Below are positions 19,887 to 33,000 of a DNA stretch of 64,000 nt, one piece after another. This DNA comes from Roridomyces roridus (taxonomy: Eukaryota > Basidiomycota > Agaricomycetes > Agaricales > Mycenaceae). The notes under the pieces were generated by a model. That model ran no database searches. It saw only the letters and a program-made list of their open reading frames with translations, and was not told where the DNA came from. Where the stretch lies: assembly GCA_029378245.1 (NCBI GenBank), contig JARKIF010000010.1:1488001-1552000 (forward strand), in the 5' to 3' direction. The first letter of the stretch is position 1. Each line of letters begins with the position of its first letter. Position numbers and translations under genes: made by a program.

Positions 19887-20478
19887 CTACCGTCTTTTGA
19901 AGAAGGGATCGTTGTAAGGACTGATGAGGGGCTGCGCATTGGAGTGGCCTTGCCACGCGTTGATACCGTCGTCGTCGCCGTCAGAGACCTCCTCCTGGAC
20001 CAACGGAGCCTTTTTTTGGGGCAGAGGGGTGTCGAAACAGCGCTGAATGTAAGCATGGATGCCATGTTTCTTGATGAAGGCGCGCTTCCGCACAAGCCGC
20101 TGTTTTTTGGCCAGTAATTCACGATTGCTGGACATGGGGTGTCATGGGGAGAAAAAAAGGGAGAGGATAGCGGACGCACTTCTCCCGGTAGCGTGCCCTG
20201 GCTTCTCGCGCCCGTTCCTGTGCCTCCTCGTTGTGCTTGAGTTGTTCCCGCCGTCTGAGTGCATTGGAGGAATATGAACGTCGGCAGAGAGATTGACGTA
20301 CTTGGCAGCGCGCAGCCGGCCAGAAGCGAGGACCTGGCTCGATGCCTTGGTTAAAGATGAGTTTGGAAGAAGAAGGGCGCAGGGAAATAGACGGACTTTT
20401 CACGATAACGAGCTGAGGCTTCACACTGAGCTGCTCTCTGTTTTTCAGTCGGAGGCGTGTTGCCAGAACTACGGGCAA
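19887..20478 (-). CDS. Hypothetical protein with basic helical domain
   Basis: Two exons: 20478 to about 20183, then about 20137 to 19887, joined by an intron starting GTGCGTCCGC and ending TGTCCAG. The middle is a long, highly charged helical stretch (RRREQLKHNEEAQERAREAR, then KKQRLVRKRAFIKKHG), followed by an acidic tail and a stop. Proteins with this Arg/Lys/Glu helix and a KxHG motif are common uncharacterised Agaricomycete proteins. It lies divergently upstream of the KDZ transposase at 21.7 kb. The Cys-rich gene at 35048 also starts with a charged helical region, but homology is not shown. The start is uncertain. Confidence 0.45.
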
Positions 20479-21671
20479 TCGGGCGTCAGGTGGGGTTCGG
20501 GAATGGAGGGAAGGCTCTCACACCATTAGTTTGTGGGTGGTTTTGCTGCGGAGAGTGCGAGGATGTGGTGGAATGCAAGTGGAAGTGGTCAAGATGTGTA
20601 GGCGCTGCCACATCAAGTCCGTTTCCATTTCTTCGTTAACGAGGTCGATCTTGCGTTCGGATACACACACACCTGGTAAAATTGGGACGAAAATCAGAAG
20701 ACCTTTAAGCTTGATACCAAGACGTTCGCCAACCTCAGAATCACCGAGAAATTGCAGTAAGTCCAAAGAAAATAATATTTCCGTGGCGAGTGCGTCATCC
20801 AAAATTCAGTCGTCTATTCCGCAGGCTCTACATTTGGCTTACACAAAACAATGCTATATTCATGGACCAGGAGGTGTACCGCGCCCATCCCGAGCCACAC
20901 CGGCCGTGTTATTGAGCCAGGGTGAGTTCCAGGCCCATTTCTTTGGTGGGACCGGCAAACGAATGGAAAGCTGTGGGGACGGTCAGTTGGTCTGCCAATA
21001 CCCACCAAAGGAAGGCCTTACGGAGAAGAATGGAGGCAAGGAGCTCCGACGCCGCCCTGCGAGCTCTCTAGGGTGAAATGGACGTAGTTGGCAAGCCGGG
21101 TGTTTGAGTGTATAAGATGCCCATCTGGTGGTCTATATGAGCCGCAAACGTCTATGCAAGTAGAATTATGACTCACCAAGTTCAGGACATGCAAAGAAGC
21201 CGCCGGAATGGGTCCAGGGACATTGGTGGACGAGTTTGGGCGCTGGAGTCTGCAAGGTATTCTGTGGGTACCAGTGCCGCCGATGTGTCTAAGCCTCGTG
21301 CTCAGAAGATGCCAAGGACATTCTAGACAAAGGAAAAATACCTCAGAGAACCCAGTAAAATATGCAGCACATAGAATGCGTCGGCTGCACATCTGCCCGA
21401 CGAAGATACTTGAAAGATGCACCACCGCCCAATCTACAGGAAGTCAAGCCGCAAGATTGGGAAACAGTGCGTAGACAACTAACCATGTCGTTCCCCTCGG
21501 TTGGTGGATGCACTCTGGAGGCCATGGGCCATGAGCTTCGTGTTTCTGTATTGAGGAGCCCCTGTCTAAGCCAAGCGCCACCGGGGCCTCAGACGTAAGG
21601 TAGCGAGTAAGAGCGGAAGGACGGCGAAGGCTATTGGTATTGTGTTCGTGGCAGTCGGTCGTCGGTGTACG
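20479..21671. other. No assignable gene between the divergent genes
   Basis: A 181-codon plus frame at 20531-21076 and a 78-codon frame at 21362-21598 exist but show no recognisable motifs. They may be exons of a decayed gene of the KDZ element. No domain like the one encoded at 34070-34927 is seen here. Confidence 0.4.
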
Positions 21672-24600
21672 ATGTCGCGCAGTCGAGGAGGCCAGAGGAA
21701 ATATCGGTCTAAAGTCGCCGCGACTGATGTCTGTGGACACACGCACAGCTTCACGCTTGACTCTATTCTCGGAAATTCGGGGAATGATCCTATCATAACC
21801 CATATAGACCGTCCCTCTCGAGATGGCCGTCGCGCCTACCAAGAGGAGCTGCCTATCGTACCGCCTTCCCCTGTCAAGCGTCAACGGCTGGAACAATTAG
21901 CCAATGTTGCTCAACCCCGACCACTGCCGCAGGACGAATAGGATGCAGTGGACCCGGGACGCTACGAATTCGACATTGACTGGGGCCAGGATGAAGCGAC
22001 TGAGCAACCTGCGCAAGCTCACGTGTTCAAGCCCTCGGTAGGTTTGTCTCCCTCTTACCGAGCTCCCAATAACCACCGTGCCAGGACCCAGCTCTTCACC
22101 GGTTCCGCGACCGACGCGACGATTATCTCGGGGTGCTACTGAGCCGCGATGGCTGCATGGAATCGAGTCCCGACGTTTGTCGCGTCTGCAAGGATCCCAC
22201 CGCCGCCAGTTCCATTCGCTGCCAAGATTGTTTTGGTGATGAAATGCTCTGTGAGGGCTGCTGTGTCGATCGTCATGCAGCTCACCCTCTGCATCGAATC
22301 GAGGTGCGTATTCCTTGATCTTCGCAGACAGTATATGCTGATGCGACCGCCCTAGAAATGGAACGGCCAATTTTTCGAGAAATGCCAGCTTTCAGAACTT
22401 GGACTGCGCGTGCAGCTCGGTCACCGCCCGAGACAGCGCTGTGCAGTGCCAAGGGCTGCTCACAGCAACTTTTGGGTCCTTCACACCAATGGGTTCCACC
22501 GCGTCAATGTCGATATCTGTGGATGCGAACATGCTGGCGTCTCAGGTGCTCCCGACATTCAAATGCTGCAAGCTGGCTGGTTTCCCGCCACAGACGACAT
22601 TCCCCGCACTTGTGTGACATTCGCTTGTCTCGATCTTTTCTTGACCTTGACATTACAAGCAAAAACAACAATGTACGACTTCTACTCGATCCTGGAGAAG
22701 ATGACAAATCATACTGGCATCAAACCCCCAAATCGGTACCCGGTATTCTTGCGTGTTTGTCGCGAGTACCGACATCTACTCATGTTAAAGCGGGCGGGGC
22801 GCGGGCACGAGGCGGGAGGGGTCATGGCAACCAAACCGGGCGGGCTTGCAGTGTTGTGCCCGTGTTGCCCACGGCCTGGGGTGAATATCTCAAATGACTG
22901 GGAGAAAGCGTCGCCTGAGTGCCGGTGAGCTTTGACTTGATTTCTACTGACGTGACACTAACATTGTTTAGGTTCCTGTATATAATGTTCTTGGCGATAG
23001 ATGCGTGTTTTTGGCTCAAGCGTCGTCTTGTGTCGAACGAGATAAAGAATGCACCTCTGGGGCCGGGCTGGTCGTATATGGTGGAGAGTGCCCCCTACCG
23101 GGAGTTTCTCCGGACGGCAACAAATCAGAATGAGGTATGCTTTATTCTAGAACAGTCTCCGGTGGCGTCGCTGATGGAAACGCCAGATGAGCACTTGCAG
23201 CGGACTTGCCGCTCTCGATTACGCCAACACCAAGTTCTCGCGAGGCTACAGCGCGACTGGAGTCGGCATGGGTGTGTGTGCATGCCACGAGTTCGTGCAG
23301 CCGACAGGGGTTGGAGACCTTCAGAAGGGAGAACGGTACGTGCTCAAGCTAAGGTTCTTTCGTGTTCGCGGTAACTAAAGAAAGTATAGCTACGTGAACA
23401 TGGATTATATATACACATCCATTTTGCGCCATATCCACGCCGGGCTGCCCAAAATCGTCTCGTACGACATTGTGTGTCAATGGTGGAAAAATCTCGCGAA
23501 ACGCCTCACACAGGGGGGAAGGCATCTTTTCCGCACTGCGGAAATACTTTATTTACGCAACATTTCCGCAGTATTTCCGCAACATTTCCGCCAGCTCCGA
23601 AAATAGGTGATAAAAATCAAAATCTGCCAATTTAGCAGAGAATCTTATGATTATGTAATGAAATCAACACATTTCCGCCATGCGGAAATGTTGCGGAAAT
23701 CATGCGGAAATACTGCGGAAATATAAAATTCCCGCTGTGCGGAAAAGTGAGGTTCCCCCCTGTGTCAAGGAACTTCCGCCGCTGGTTCGTCTCCGGGCAG
23801 TTTTGAGACTGTGGAGGTTCGTCGTGCCCAAAATGCATATCCACTCCCACACACAAGCTTGCCAACTTGCGTATTCCCTCAATACTGTCCCAGGGAGTGC
23901 CCAAACAGATGGAGAGGGAATTGAACGCTCATGGGCACACCTCGGTGGCGTTGCATCAAATACGCGGGAGATGGGGCCGGGTTCCAGGGAGGATGTCCTC
24001 AACTGTCACCTCGGGAATTGGAATTGGGGAAAGCTCATTAATCTGGGTGAGTTTTCCAGACGGCTGTGGCACTACTTACGTACTGACATCGGGTTTATAG
24101 CGGACAGATTGCGTATTCGCTTCGACCGAGCGAAGGAGGAGTACGAGACCCAAGTCGAGAGCTTCACCAATTTCTCCGCACAGCAGGCAAAGCGGGTTCC
24201 TGAGTGGACGAGGTTGGTAGAGGAATGGGACGCGGACCCTACTGGGAAGAAGAGTCCATATGAAGCGTCAATTCATAGTGCGTTCCATCCGAGTACGTCT
24301 TTTTGACAGAAGCTGATATATATCGTTTCCAGGGGTGACGGAAAAGGAGGTTCTACTCCAATTGGAGAAGGCGGAAGCCGAGCGTGTCGCTGCAGGAATT
24401 CCGGGCATCCACGCTGTGAGTCCCAGCTCGTTCATCGCGGCGGGCTTGGAAGTCGAGGATGAGCAGTCAGTCTTCCTTTGCTAGGATCAGATTTATATTG
24501 ACCATGATTCTACAGACGGCGAGTACGACTACAAATCCAGCGCAAGAAGGCAGGGACAGCAACCCAGGAAATCAGCATCGTGGCGCTTCGGAGGAAGCTA

Positions 24601-25445
24601 ACCCGAACCGTGGGGCGGCTGCGGACGCTGCAACAGACATACACGCCGGCGTCAATCATGGCCCTCAATGCGCGAGAGGCACCAGAAGGAGAGCACATCG
24701 AAAACGAGCCACTCTTCCTGCCCTCTGCGCTAAGTGCAGAGCAGCTGAGAGAGGAACCCCTCCACGGTCTTGCCGTCATTGAAGACTGTCTTTGTGACAC
24801 ACAGTGCTCGACAGCCCTCGAAGACCTTCGGCGACATCTACTGGTCAAGTCCCGGGTGTTGACGTACAAACGGCTGCAAGCTCGACATCAGGGGGCAAAT
24901 ACACGAGCACGGGCCATTGTGGAGCGGAATGAGGGCAGTATCCGCCTCCACTCGGAGAAGTATCAAGATGCATGGGAGGCGAAACGACGGCTCGCAGGTG
25001 GCGATCCTGCTCGCGTTGGGTGGTCGGTTTTGCGCGCGCAGGATATTCGAGGGATGAGTGACGGAGAGCAATCAGTGGGGGAGAGGGAAAAGAAGAGGCG
25101 CCAAAATGAGCGGCGGGAGTGGCGGGAGAACGAGCTACGCGAGCTTGGGGAGCTGGCACCCCTGACAGAAGAGGAACAACTGGAGCGGTCAACACGTGGA
25201 GAGAACGTAAGGGAGATCTCGTGGATATGGACCGGAGCAGGACTGTCTGGGACTGATGAGCCCAATATGGAGGACGGTATGTGATGTCTCCGCCCGGTGG
25301 TTTTGGCATTGATGGTTCTTTGACAGCGTTGCGGATCGAGTGGTCAAAGGCACATGCGAGGTGCCGGCGTTGGGATGAGGAGACCAAGTTGCTCCGAGAG
25401 GAGCAACACCGTCTTCCAATTTTCCTAAACTCTGTAAAGTATTAA
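21672..25445 (+). pseudogene. KDZ transposase, CxC2-type
   Basis: Exons in order encode a disordered N-terminus with SRDGRRA; the CxC2 cluster (CRVCKD, CQDC, CEGC, then DRHAAHPLHRIE); KWNGQFFEK-type and LGLRVQLGH motifs; NRYPVFLRVCREYRHL; FLAIDACFWLKRRLVS; MSTCSGLAALDYANTKFSRG; the RNase H-fold residues in SYDIVCQWW and TDGEGIERSW...GPGSR; then a long helical C-terminus (SPSSFIAAGLEVE, RHQGANTRARAIVERN, SWIWTGAG). At least nine introns of about 50 nt fit GT-AG. Defects: an in-frame TAG at 21939-21941, a 256-bp MITE in an exon at 23509, and a C-terminus ending at HRLPIF plus six residues, earlier than I expect for the family. No flanking inverted repeats were found. Confidence 0.88.
23509..23764. 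mobile_element. 256-bp MITE inserted in the KDZ exon, TCA duplication
   Basis: Ends are CACAGGGGGGAA and TTCCCCCCTGTG, and long inner palindromes are built from TTTCCGCA/TGCGGAAA repeats. A 3-bp duplication, TCA, lies at 23506-23508 and 23765-23767. Removing the element and one TCA restores the reading frame exactly (AKRL then KELPPLVRLRA). CACAG-type ends with a 3-bp duplication resemble CACTA/CMC non-autonomous elements; the family call is inference. Confidence 0.9.
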
Positions 25446-28400
25446 CGGGGCCACGGTGCGTCCGCTACGCCGAGTTCTGTATTCTTTTTGGCTGATCTCT
25501 GCTAGATTTTCTGTGCCTAGATTTGGACGGCGGCCTCGGGCAGTTTTAATCAAGACCACCAGATGTGAATGTGAAATCCGACCTCTCCTCCCTTAGGTAC
25601 ATCACACCCCGGCGTCTACCGTTTCCACGTCGCCGCTCGACTCACTCCCCACTCTCATGCTCCGATGCAAGACCATACACCAGCATCTCTCGCCACCGCG
25701 TCTTGGTCTTTTGCCGCCGCATCGGCATACTTGGTTGGGCTTGGATGCACAATTAACAGTGCATGAAGTGCGTGTCTCCGTCCTCTACCACTCTTTCCAT
25801 TCCCTTTGACACTCTGGCGCACGTCGAGGCGCCACCACTTGTTTCGGATGCTACGGACTTGCGTGGGCGTCAACGACCGGGCAATGGAATTTGTTACCCG
25901 ACCGACCAGGTCCAGGGTGCGACTGGCTAGGTGGAGAACCATGCACGTTACCTAACCCACTCACATACAGGGAGAGATTGGTATCGGAGGATGCTGGGTG
26001 GATCATCTGCAGACATCGCGACGAGCTTGAGAAACTTGAACAGAGATCAGGTGTGCGCGGGCGCACCCATTTCAATTTCATTGGTGTTCGTGTTCGTTTG
26101 CCGCGAACGGACTGATTAGCACCTGTGGATCTACTACATAATTTTCTTCGCGAGTCTGTATTCTAGATTAGTCAATTCATGTCATTTTCACTCCTAGAAA
26201 TGTCTTTGAAGCCAAATGAAGCCTGATGAATGTGCAAGGACAAAGTCCGGGACTTTTGGGCACCCGGTGATTGTCGTTTGTATGCGCTACTGAGAAAGCT
26301 CTGGATCTCGGGGATTTTTTCCAGGCTCCCTGAGGGCACCCAATCGTCAGTTGAAAAGGAATTGGGGCAATACCTAGAGTGTACAGAATGAAACCAGTGA
26401 AAAGTGCAGATTCGAGGGTACATGCTTTTGTTCATTCCAGTTTGTTCATAAGGACCACGAACTCGACTTTGCACACTTCCTGACCTCGTAGAAATACACA
26501 ACAAATCATATGGCCTACAGGACGAAGGTAAACCCCTGGACAGGCTTCAGTTTGACGATGTCACGACAAGACTTGTTTCACGCGTCCAACAGCGGTAAGA
26601 TGCTGTGGATTGGGTAGTGCGCTACTAAAGCTCGTAAAATGAACTGAATAAAAGTCTAGGAGAGGGTACAGAATATGACGACTAGCTACTGCTTTTATAC
26701 TGTGAGGAATAGATCTACGATGCTACACTAATTGTCCTGGCTTCCGACATGCACTATTGTCTTGCACCTTTGTCGTCTCCTATTGTCGTGTCTACACCGT
26801 GTTCTTCATAGAAGCCTGTCATGATCTGACAGTTCACTGATCGAAAACTCCTTCCCTCATCCACGCTGTCGTTCATAAATATGAAACTGTCCCACGTCTT
26901 TAAATAATGTCTTCTTTGGCTTCTTCCTCAATCCGATCAAGACGGGGTTCCCATGACTTTAACGCTGTAAGGCGCCAATGTATATCGGGTTTATTTGGCG
27001 TTGTCACGTGCGCAAATAGGTCAGCGCGTGACAGACGAAATTGGATGTGTAGAGCGCAAGAAAAAAATCAATCTGTCACAAGTCCGTGATAATGCTAGTG
27101 GTGAGTCCGTGATCTCGATCTTCTTTCGTCTTCGCACATTCCTATCCCCGGCCTCACACGAATTTTGACTTCATGCAGGTTCGACGAGCCCGTCGGCATA
27201 CATTCCGTGCCAAATCGGACCTCTCAACGCCCATCATCCTTTTCCAGGGCCTGTTTTTCATAAATGCATGTACCGCCGTTCCACCATGTTTCCTGAGTCA
27301 ATAGGCCTCGTAATTCGAGCCGTCGGGAGGGGATACAATTGAATTGGGGTCCGGATTCGGGAATTGGGATCATTCCCTGTCGATTGAATGGTATACATTA
27401 CCAAGGGTTCCGGCGTCTTCAACGGCTGCAAAGCCAAGTGAAAAATTGCCTAATTGTACTGAGATACTGAGTTCCACAAGGTCCTCATCTCCCAACACAA
27501 GTTCCGCCAGAAAATCCGCCGTCCATCAGTCGAAACGAGTCAAACGCAGCCCGGTCTTGCCGTTGCAGATTCGGACCAAAATAAAAATCAATTCATTGAC
27601 GTCGGACGCGAGGAAGGGATTCTATGGCACAATTCCATCTTCCCATTTGGAGTTTGTGTAGAAAGTAGCCAGTGTGGACGTATACCAGCGCCGTGTGCTA
27701 CTACGAGAGTGACCTTGTTGATGCATCATGTGATCGTTCGTCACTCTGCCAGCACCACCACCATCGCCACACTCTCTTCGCTTCCCGCACCCCGGACGAC
27801 CACCTAGCTCAGTCTTTACAGTCTGGGCATCCACACCGTCGACTTTCTGGGCTCAACAGAAGGGATAGAGGGATTTGACGTGGCAGGGACGAGTACCCAG
27901 GTGTGTGGCTACATCCTGCAATATACAATGGGCCACTCACGACGCTCGGAGCTGCACCTACCGCAGTCTCACCTCCATAGAGGTACAGCCGTCTTCTATG
28001 AGCTGGCATTCGCGGCGGCTCGATCTCGCCATCACTACCAAGCGAATCCCATCCTCGCTGGATATCCCTCTCGTTCTCCCCGTCTCGGCCCTGTCGATGT
28101 TCTCAAACCACTCTGGCGAGGCTTTAAAGCCAAATTGAGAAGATCCCCGCAAATCCACATTCAAGGTGTGTATTTCCCAATTACCTCTCTCTCTTCTCCT
28201 CCCATCCCTCGCAATCTGTAAACCGCCGGCAAGAGACTCGCCCCTGGGACTCCCGAGCCGCGTCTGCCCTCGCCTTCTTCGCTTTGTGCCCTCCTGGGAA
28301 TCCGTGCTAACATTTTCTTTCCAGATTACATGTACATTTCCCTCTCAAGATCCATGCCCATTCCAGCTCCACCCTCGCGTCTCACGTCCTTCGAATACCC

Positions 28401-28981
28401 AACCCCCCGTCGCCCTCTCACTCTAACATTCTGCCCTATCTCCACGTCCCGCACCCCCGCACCACCGCCCACGTCTTCCTCGCTTCCAGATGCCCTCCAT
28501 CCTTCACCTTTCGATTCACCCATGGGGTGCTCTGCCTCAAATGGAATCCTCGGCGCGACTTTCGCGTTCGAGGCTACATGTGAGGCTGCATGCCCGGGTG
28601 GAATGCAGAGGAGTGAGACGATATGGGAAAGGAATCAGCGCAATCAAGATTTTTCTCGATGTGTGCAGAGCTTCTGGAAAGCTTACTCTACAGCCAGCGG
28701 TCACCGCGGCAAGGTGAGGTGCAAAGGCTGGACCGTGGCGACCGGGGGACGCAGGGAACGCGGGATGCGGGATCAAGGTATCGGGGTCTGGAGGGCACGA
28801 TATCGGGCGCGCCGCATGAATATTCTAATTCCGGTGCGCAGGGACAGGTACTCTGGGGAAACTCAACTAATATCGTCGCGCAAGAACGAACGCGCTCGAA
28901 AGAGAGTCGGTACAGCACCATCGCTTGGACGAGGGTGCGGAGTTGGTGCCAGCGGTAAATGACTCTTATAACCAATAGATA
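25446..28981. other. No assignable gene
   Basis: Several frames of 60-210 codons lie here (for example 25891-26115, 27344-27661, 27880-28221 and 28330-28962), mostly Ser/Pro/Arg-rich and overlapping in different frames, without domains or consistent splice structure. A decayed gene may lie at 28150-28960. I cannot support a coding call. Confidence 0.45.
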
Positions 28982-29147
28982 GGTTGTGCAAAAGCCAATG
29001 CACCACACAGTTACGGGGTCAGCTTGTTTCCCAGTTCTTTCTACGTGTTCCTATACAGTCCTCATAGATGTAATTTATTCACCAAAGAAGAACCCGCCCG
29101 GCGGCTGGATTCAAATTTTAAAAAAGCCGCGCGGCTTTTGCACAACC
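28982..29147. mobile_element. MITE-like unit with 15-bp inverted ends
   Basis: GGTTGTGCAAAAGCC at 28982-28996 and its exact reverse complement at 29133-29147 enclose 166 bp with no coding potential. No target duplication is clear. Bases 29148-29750 show no gene. Confidence 0.5.
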
Positions 29148-29750
29148 CGCCTAATCAATTGAGTAGCTGAATATTGAACTGAGCGACACACCGGGCTCAA
29201 TTTCTTTGAAACGCCCGCTCGCAGTCCATTTATTTACAAATCCAAGTCGTGCATATGCTTGCTTTCTGACCTTTCACAGGCGTCGAATCAAGTTGTCAGC
29301 GTGTCAACGACCTCGATCGGCTGGCGTCTCGTTCACTGGTCAATGACAAATGAAAGCAGAAGGTTCTCCTTGTTTTCATTGTATAAATACTTGAGAGAAA
29401 TGTAAGTAGTCGTGTATAGAGAGACACACTGACATTTCATTCAATATCTGGAAAGCACTTGAAGCTGCTTTTGAAGTCCTGATTCTGAGACGTGCCAGGC
29501 GCGTTCACGTACTTAGGGGTGAATCCACGGTGAGTCTGTTAAATCCCGGAGCATAATGAAATGACAAGACAACAAAAAGATAGCAGTGTTGTAACAGTGC
29601 TGCCAGGCATGAAGCTTGGCGGTGGTTGCATTGGCCAATTTCAAGATGCAGGGTGAGATGAGAAGACCCGATGGCAAAGTATGCTTGAAATGTGCGCCCA
29701 TCTTGACGCCCGAGTCTCGCCGCCGCCCTCACCGCCCTCTGTCCACTATA

Positions 29751-29807
29751 TACAGTAGATATTTTACAAAAAACACGTTACGGACCAACCGTAGGTTTTG
29801 CAAAAGA
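29751..29807 (+). repeat. Left terminal inverted repeat of the KDZ element
   Basis: Reads TACAGTAGATATTTTACAAA..., continues GTTACGGACCAACC and ends GTTTTGCAAAAG. It aligns with the reverse complement of 41380-41436 with roughly eight mismatches and one gap. It contains two near copies of TTTTGCAAAA. Confidence 0.85.
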
Positions 29808-30077
29808 ACATGTTAAATATTATCTAACCCAATAAGGTGCTATACCCGATATCTTTCACCCTGGCCCGCTCGGCTATCCCCCTGGTGTTGGTGGTCCTCC
29901 GGAGGCACCCTCGGCTATCTTTCTGGCCAGGAGCCTTACCCCGGCGACGTTTATCATGCTGATTCAGGCCATTCTCGCATACACATTGAGTAATACGTGT
30001 ATTTTGTAAAAGATACAAAACATCAAAAACAGCAGAAAAAGCGGGGAAAGAGCAGGAACCCAGGCACGGAGGAGGGA

Positions 30078-33000
30078 TCAGAGTTCCTCATAGCCTAGGA
30101 AGGAATCAGACTGCACGGCCAACAGCTGGTCCATCTCCGCCGGCGCGATACTTGCTTCCTCCCCCACAGCTCCATCCTCCCGCTCAGGACCGTCTGCATC
30201 ATCCTCGTCCCTGTCCAGACCCTCCTCATCCTCCCTCTCCTCAAATGCACCCGTTGGCTCCTCATCTCCCTCGTCTGCTGCCCATTCCTCCGCTTCCTCA
30301 TCTGCCGCTCCCGACGGTTTCTCATGTCCCAAATCCCTCACCCTCCGTGTCAGGGACCACCACACGCGCCGGAAACGCTCCGCTAGCTGCCGCCGAATAA
30401 CAGCCTGCCGTGCTGCGTACGCCATAGCACCCTGGGTGTGAGTGTCGGAATACACACGTTTGCCTGTGTAATGCCCTGGGACAGTGCGATCATCCCATTG
30501 CTTTGCTTGCCACGTTAGCGTGAGCAAGCACCGCACCATCTCCTCCTGGAGCAGGTTCTCCTCCTCCCTCCAGCGCTTTACGCGTGCATACGCCTTTGAC
30601 CACTCCACCCTCACGGCATCGTGGATCTCTGGCCCCAGCACGGTGTTTGTGTGCCCGGCGTTCACCCAAATCCATGACACCAAGCGCGACTTCTCTCCCA
30701 TGCCGGCAACGCCACACACTTCACCGTCAGCATTCACCTCCGCAGCATCCCTTCTCTTTCCCTTCATGGCACGCTGCTGCCGTCTCTTTGCTTCTTCCTC
30801 GTCTTCTGGTAGCCGTAGGTCCGCCTTCAAAAGCTCCTTCCAGTCCGCCGGCCCCGCAACATGGACGAGGGCTAAACGCGCAGCTCGTGCTTGTTGATAC
30901 GCCCCCGCTGCGAGCTCGATCTTGCGTTGCTGGTTATCGACAAGGGATCGGGCTCGAGTGCTTTGGTGCTGGCGGCGGGTATTGATGTTCTTGTACGTGT
31001 ATAAGCGCCGCTTAACAATTAGGCCGTTTCGTACGGCCTCCAAACTCTCCGCACACTGGCTATCCCGAAGACAAGCCTCTGCAGCCGCAAGCCCAGGAAC
31101 TGAGAGCGGTGGAAGGGAGTGAAGTGGGGGGAGGGCAGATGGAAGGAGAACGTTCTGCTTCTGGGGCGTCCGCAGTCTCTTGAGTAGCCACACTCTGGAG
31201 AGCGCCAGGTGAGTACTTGCGCTGCATGACCCGGAGCTTCTTGATCTGCCTGGCAACACGCAGCCGGCGGGTGACAAAGGCCGTAAGCTCACTGCTTGTG
31301 GGGGACTTGTTTGCGACCAGATCTGCAGTAAGTTGACGCCTGTGTCACACGTTAGCACGCACTATGAAGACAAGGGTCACTAAAACTCACTGCTGCCCCT
31401 CGATTTCCAGCGCAAGCATCAAATACTCGACCATGGTATCCTCCCCGGTAGCACAGTAGTCCGTCGGGCCCCGCTCCCGCTCTTGCTCCTCGCACGCTAA
31501 CTCCAGCTGGACATCGCGAAGGGTAGGACCTGGGCGTACATGTGCCATGAGCAAGGGGAACCGTGAGGAGGAAATAGGGCTTACCTGGGTGTGGGATCTC
31601 ATAAGGATTCACGGCGGACTTCCCAGTTTCAAAGTCATCGACCGTCTTCTCCCACGCAGGAGCTCCTGATTGCTGCCCTGCAGTAAATTCCTCCAGGGCT
31701 TGCTCTTGCCGCACCAGCTCCTTGCGAGCTTTGACCAGGCGAAGCCGTAGAGTGTCGCCTGCGAAAGCTGTGAGTAATAAATCGGCATATGATCATATTA
31801 GAACTTACCCATGCCTACGACCTTGCCCCAATTCCATCCGTGCCAAAAATCATCCAGGATATCTTGACGAGATCCCGGACCCATCTGCCGCGTGTTTGCA
31901 CCCATCGGGCCACTGTACGACCAGATTCGCTCAATCCCCTCCATGTCGGCCTGGGCAGAGCCCAGCGTATACAAAAGCGAAAAGAAGTCTTGACAGTATT
32001 TGAGGTGGCCGAGGATATGCAGTTTGGGGATGACATATTTGACAAAGTAGCCTGCGAGATGGAAACGTAGGGCGGCGGGGAGGGCAAGAAGGCGTTCTTG
32101 CAACTTTTTGGACCACTGGCACATGATGTCGTATGAAAAGAGAAAGAACAAGAGTCGGATGAGGTGGCGAAGGGCGCTAGCCGCGATGTAATCCATATTT
32201 CCATACCTGGGAGTGCGTCAGTCCCAAGGAAAGATAGAGAAAGAAGTGACATACTTCTCACCCGCTTGAAGGTCACCAACGCCGTTCTTACAAACTACTT
32301 CATGCCGCCCGCAGGTTATCATACCGCAGCCAGTCGCGGCGTACCCCTGCGAATATTTGGTGTTTGCGTGGTCCAAGGCCGCCAGACCCGTGCAGGTGCT
32401 CATCTAGAAATTGTCAGCCATCGGCGGTAAGGATCACAGACATCGCACACCTCCTTCTGGTCACCCAGCGTTTTCACATACTCCATGTACTCGGTGGATT
32501 TGACAAAGTAAGCCCAGCCGTCCTGGATACTCGGGTCCGCTGCCCAACTTGATACTTTCTTCCGCTTGAGGCGAAAACATGCGTCGATAGCAAGGAAGAT
32601 TGTAAAGAGATAGCTGAAGTGGAATGAGCATCCGTGACCAAGAGAGGCAGCTGCAAAACGCACCGATCTTCCGGGAGGACGCTCACTAACTCTCGCGTGA
32701 GGTTGACACCCGCCTTTGGACACGCGAGGCATTCAACACCGAGTTCACCCTCCTTCGTCTCGGCAGTAAGTCGATCAGGATCGTTACCCATGCCTCCGCG
32801 CTTCAAAGCGCACAGATTCCTCCACTCGCGTACAAGGCGAAGGACGAGCTGGTAGCGGCGCTGAGAAATGAATCAGAGTCGCCACCAAGAGAACATCTTA
32901 AATCATACCTTGAATGGCGAAGCGCCCAAATTATCTGTCACTTTTGAGAGGGCATTGAAGAAATGGTAGGCGGTCGTCTTCCCCTGCAGGCTGAGCGCGT

